Origin: Fusobacterium sp.
GTDB lineage: Bacteria > Fusobacteriota > Fusobacteriia > Fusobacteriales > Fusobacteriaceae
NCBI GenBank assembly: GCA_020024855.1
Contig: JAHHTB010000007.1
Span: 1-25,542, forward strand
Reading direction: 5' to 3'
DNA length: 25,542 nt
Position 1 is the first letter of the stretch. Each line of letters starts with the position of its first letter. This document shows, in pieces, positions 22,602 through 25,542 of this stretch. The notes under the pieces are model-generated. The model saw nothing but the letters and a program-made list of their open reading frames with translations. It made no database searches and had not been told where the DNA came from. Position numbers and translations under genes: made by a program.

Positions 22602-23354
22602 GTGGCAGGACACAGTAAATGGAATAATATCCAACATAGAAAAGGTGCTCAGGATAAAAAAAGAGCTAGCTTATTTACAAAATTAGGAAAAGAATTAACA
22701 ATTGCAGCTAAAGAAGGTGGAGGAGACCCAGGTTTCAACCCAAGACTTAGACTTGCTATAGAAAAAGCTAAAGCTGGAAATATGCCTAAAGATATCCTTG
22801 AAAGAGCTATAAAAAAAGGTACAGGAGAATTAGAAGGTGTAGATTATATAGAAATGAGATATGAAGGATATGGTCCAGAAGGAACAGCTTTCATAGTAGA
22901 TGTTGTAACAGATAATAAAAATAGATCAGCATCTGAAGTAAGAACTACATTCTCAAGAAAAGGTGGAAATCTAGGTGCAGATGGTGCTGTTTCTTGGATG
23001 TTCAACAAAAAAGGAGAAATTATAGTACCAGCAGCTAACGTTACAGATTCTGAAGAATTTATGATGGTAGCTCTTGAAGCAGGAGCAGATGACATCATAG
23101 AAGATGGAGATGAGTTCCAAGTTTTAACAGAACCAACAGCTTTCCAAGGAGTTTTAGATGCTCTTACAGAAGCAGGATATAAATATGAAGAAGCAGAAGT
23201 TACAATGATTCCTGAAAATAAAGTTGTTATAACTGATGTAAACGTAGCTAAAAAAGTAATGCTTCTTTATGATTCATTAGATGATCTTGATGATGTTCAA
23301 GAAGTTTATTCAAACTTTGATATTGCTGATGAAATAATGGATCAATTAGACTAA
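22602..23354 (+). CDS. YebC/PmpR family protein
   Basis: The 250-residue protein is full length and highly typical: MAGHSKWNNIQHRKGAQDKKR at the start, FTKLGKELTIAAKEGG, PRLRLAIEKAKAGNMPKD, and YEGYGPEGTA in the middle. The family was long described as a DNA-binding transcription regulator; later work links members to ribosomes and to translation of difficult stretches, so the name is kept neutral. It starts at GTG, set by AGGAGG eight bases upstream. It is a single-gene unit with its own promoter and terminator. Codon use looks biased as in well-expressed genes (impression, not computed). Confidence 0.95.
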   Translation: MAGHSKWNNIQHRKGAQDKKRASLFTKLGKELTIAAKEGGGDPGFNPRLRLAIEKAKAGNMPKDILERAIKKGTGELEGVDYIEMRYEGYGPEGTAFIVDVVTDNKNRSASEVRTTFSRKGGNLGADGAVSWMFNKKGEIIVPAANVTDSEEFMMVALEAGADDIIEDGDEFQVLTEPTAFQGVLDALTEAGYKYEEAEVTMIPENKVVITDVNVAKKVMLLYDSLDDLDDVQEVYSNFDIADEIMDQLD

Positions 23355-23363
23355 GATAAAATT

Positions 23364-23391
23364 AAAGGGTGGTTGTAGCCACTCTTTTTTT
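23364..23391 (+). terminator. Intrinsic terminator after the yebC-family gene
   Basis: AAAGGGTGG (23364-23372) pairs with CCACTCTTT (23379-23387), nine pairs including one G-U, around a 6-nt loop and followed by a T-run. It lies 10 bases after the stop and only about 30 bases before recG. I see no separate recG promoter in that gap, so recG may depend on read-through or on a promoter further upstream. Confidence 0.87.
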
Positions 23392-23419
23392 ATAAAAATA
23401 TATGGAGAAAGGGGAAATT

Positions 23420-25483
23420 ATGGTAGATGAATATAAATTAATTTTTGAGGATTTAAAAAATTTAAATTTAAAATCTATGACAATAAAAGAGACAGAAAAA
23501 ATAAAATCTCTTGACATAAAAACACTTCATGATCTTCTTTATTATTTCCCTAGAGCTTATGATGATAGAACAAATATAAAAAAAATAGAGGAACTAAGGG
23601 GAGATGAATATGTAGTATTAAAAGTTCAATTTCTTACAATTTCAAATCCATATATTCCTTCAAGAGTAAAAATGACAAAGGCAAGAGCAACAGATGGGAC
23701 AGGGGTTATTGATGTTGTGTGGTTTCAAATGCCATATCTTGCCAAATCTTTAAAAACAGGAGAGGATTATATTCTTATTGGCCATGTAAAAAGAGGATAT
23801 AATTTTCAGATGACAAACCCAGAATATAAAAAAATTTCTAATCAAATAGAAATGGAAAAAGGGGAGATACTTCCTGTTTATAGTACAACAAAAAATTTAG
23901 CTCAAAATACACTTAGAAAAATTTTAAAAAAGAATGTGGTAACAAATAAAAAATATTTTATGGAAAATATTCCATATGAGATTATGGAAAAATATAAAAT
24001 TATGAATAGACAAAAGGCTCTTAATGAAATACATTTTCCACAAGATAAAAAAAATCTTGAAGAAGCTAAAAGAAGATTTGCTATAGAAGAACTTCTAATT
24101 TTAGAAATGGGAATACTTGAAAAAAAATTTATTGAGGGTGTTTCTGATGGGAAAAAATATAAATTAAAAGATAGTAAGATATTAGTAAAAAATTACTTGA
24201 AAAACCTTAGTTTTGACTTAACAAAAGCACAAAAAAATGTTATTACAGATATATACAAAGAGTTTAATAGTGGAGTTTTTATAAATCGTTTGATTCAAGG
24301 AGATGTAGGAAGTGGAAAAACAGTTGTAGCTATGGTTCTACTTCTTTACATAATTGAAAATGGTTATCAAGGGGTTATTATGGCTCCAACTGAAATTCTT
24401 GCAACTCAACATTATCTTTCAATAAAAGATGATTTTGAAAAACTGGGAGTGAGGACAGAACTTTTAACAGGAAGTGTTAAAGGAAAGAAGAAAGAGAGAC
24501 TGATTGAAGATATAAAAAATGGAGAGGTATCTCTTGTGATTGGAACTCATGCTCTTATAGAAGATAATGTAGAGTTTGAAAAATTAGGGCTTATTGTTAT
24601 AGATGAGCAACATAGATTTGGAGTTGTTCAAAGAAAAAAATTAAGAGATAAGGGAATTTTATCTAATCTTTTAGTTATGAGTGCCACACCAATTCCTCGT
24701 TCTCTTGCATTAAGTATATATGGAGATTTGGATATTTCTATAATAGATGAACTTCCACCAGGAAGAAAAGCAATAAAAACAAAGTGGATAGGAACAGAGC
24801 CAGATTTAGAAAAAGCCTATGATTTTATTGAAAAAAAATTAAGCGAAGGAAGACAAGCATATTTTGTAGTTCCTCTTATTGAAGATAGTGAAAAGATGGC
24901 TGTAAAATCTATTGAACAATATAAGTATGAAATAGAAAATAGATTTTCTAATTATAGAATAGGAATTCTTCATGGAAAAATGAAAAATGCAGAAAAAGAT
25001 GAGATAATGAAATCTTTTAAGAATAAAGAGGTTGATATTCTACTTTCAACAACAGTTGTAGAGGTGGGAATAAATGTTCCAAATGCTACAATAATTTCAA
25101 TAATAAATGCTGAGAGATTTGGACTTTCATCACTTCATCAGCTAAGAGGGAGAGTAGGAAGAGGGGAGTATCAATCATACTGTTTCCTAATTTCAAAAAC
25201 GGATAATGATGTGTCTAAAGCAAGACTTAGAATAATGGAAAAAACTCAAGATGGATTTGAAATTGCTGAAGAAGATTTGAGGCTTAGAAAATCTGGAGAA
25301 ATTTTTGGAACAAAGCAAACAGGATTTAGTGATTTAAAGTTTATAGATATAACTCAAGATGTAAAAACTATAAAAGCTGTAAAAGATATGTGTATTGAAT
25401 ATCTTAAAGAGAAAAAAGGAATAATTGATAATTCATATTTGAGAATGGATATAGAGGAAAAATTTAAAGAGCAATTATCTTAA
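23420..25483 (+). CDS. recG: ATP-dependent DNA helicase RecG
   Basis: Remodels stalled replication forks and branched recombination intermediates. The protein is 687 residues from the ATG at 23420, which follows an AAAGGGGA site; an in-frame ATG six codons earlier (23402) has no ribosome site. The N-terminal wedge and OB domain (roughly 1-260) includes the YYFPRAYDDR element. The helicase core follows: Walker A GDVGSGKT (294-301), APTEILA, the DEQH box (395-398), SATPIPRSLAL, a second RecA domain with STTVVEVGINVPNAT, and motif VI QLRGRVGRG (574-582). The C-terminal LRLRKSGEIFGTKQTG segment matches the RecG end. It is complete, with 59 bases of non-coding AT-rich sequence after the stop before the window ends. 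Confidence 0.97.
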   Translation: MVDEYKLIFEDLKNLNLKSMTIKETEKIKSLDIKTLHDLLYYFPRAYDDRTNIKKIEELRGDEYVVLKVQFLTISNPYIPSRVKMTKARATDGTGVIDVVWFQMPYLAKSLKTGEDYILIGHVKRGYNFQMTNPEYKKISNQIEMEKGEILPVYSTTKNLAQNTLRKILKKNVVTNKKYFMENIPYEIMEKYKIMNRQKALNEIHFPQDKKNLEEAKRRFAIEELLILEMGILEKKFIEGVSDGKKYKLKDSKILVKNYLKNLSFDLTKAQKNVITDIYKEFNSGVFINRLIQGDVGSGKTVVAMVLLLYIIENGYQGVIMAPTEILATQHYLSIKDDFEKLGVRTELLTGSVKGKKKERLIEDIKNGEVSLVIGTHALIEDNVEFEKLGLIVIDEQHRFGVVQRKKLRDKGILSNLLVMSATPIPRSLALSIYGDLDISIIDELPPGRKAIKTKWIGTEPDLEKAYDFIEKKLSEGRQAYFVVPLIEDSEKMAVKSIEQYKYEIENRFSNYRIGILHGKMKNAEKDEIMKSFKNKEVDILLSTTVVEVGINVPNATIISIINAERFGLSSLHQLRGRVGRGEYQSYCFLISKTDNDVSKARLRIMEKTQDGFEIAEEDLRLRKSGEIFGTKQTGFSDLKFIDITQDVKTIKAVKDMCIEYLKEKKGIIDNSYLRMDIEEKFKEQLS

Positions 25484-25542
25484 AAAATAAAGATCTTAAG
25501 TGAAAATAATAAAAGACAAAACATAATTATAAATGATTTAGA

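Noticed and set aside
1..25542. Mobile elements, CRISPR arrays, tRNA or rRNA genes, phage or defence genes
   Set aside because: I looked for transposase-like frames, regularly spaced repeats, tRNA-type cloverleaf motifs and known defence domains and saw none; the window is compact housekeeping and cofactor metabolism.

Overview
The window is AT-rich, densely packed bacterial chromosome with strong AGGAGG-type ribosome sites, overlapping operon genes, GTG/TTG starts and a lipid-anchored outer-membrane maintenance protein (MlaA/VacJ). Very low GC, an anaerobic (cbi-type) cobalamin pathway and a diderm lipoprotein together suggest a Fusobacterium or close relative. This assignment is inference from composition and gene content; no marker gene such as rRNA is present.

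Layout. (1) 119-2437, minus strand: a three-gene thiamine salvage operon thiD-thiE-thiM, ended by a strong hairpin terminator. (2) 2438-2883: a divergent control region. It holds a candidate thi promoter, a pair of phased direct repeats, a good promoter for the rightward operon, a cobalamin (B12) riboswitch and an intrinsic terminator forming its expression platform. (3) 2884-17036, plus strand: one uninterrupted 15-gene operon, cbiP-cbiB-cobD-cbiA-cbiC-cbiD-cbiE-cbiT-cbiL-cbiF-cbiG-cbiH-cbiJ-hemC-cobA/hemD. Most genes overlap or are under 25 nt apart. It covers porphobilinogen to uroporphyrinogen III to precorrin-2, then most of the oxygen-independent corrin ring pathway, the amidations and aminopropanol attachment. 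(4) 17055-18352: a threonine ammonia-lyase with its own near-consensus promoter. (5) 18368-20528: an exported alpha/beta-hydrolase overlapping an mlaA lipoprotein gene, with promoter and terminator. (6) 20543-22532: an MBL-fold hydrolase, a degenerate uracil-DNA-glycosylase-fold protein and 5-formyltetrahydrofolate cyclo-ligase. (7) 22535-25483: a YebC-family protein with promoter and terminator, then recG.

How the parts work together. The cobalamin operon should be shut off by B12 through the riboswitch: a GAGGAC element just after the aptamer can pair with the left arm of the terminator, giving a plausible antiterminator. The operon supplies its own uroporphyrinogen III through hemC and hemD. 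It lacks genes for 5-aminolevulinate and porphobilinogen synthesis, precorrin-2 oxidation, cobalt chelation (cbiK/cbiX), corrinoid adenosylation, cobalt uptake and nucleotide-loop assembly; these must lie elsewhere or be replaced.

Most of the window is conserved metabolism. I see no mobile element, CRISPR array, tRNA or rRNA. The least ordinary items are the hydrolase-MlaA pair, the UDG-fold protein without its expected catalytic and Fe-S residues, the predicted riboswitch switching mechanism, and the phased repeats upstream of the thi operon.
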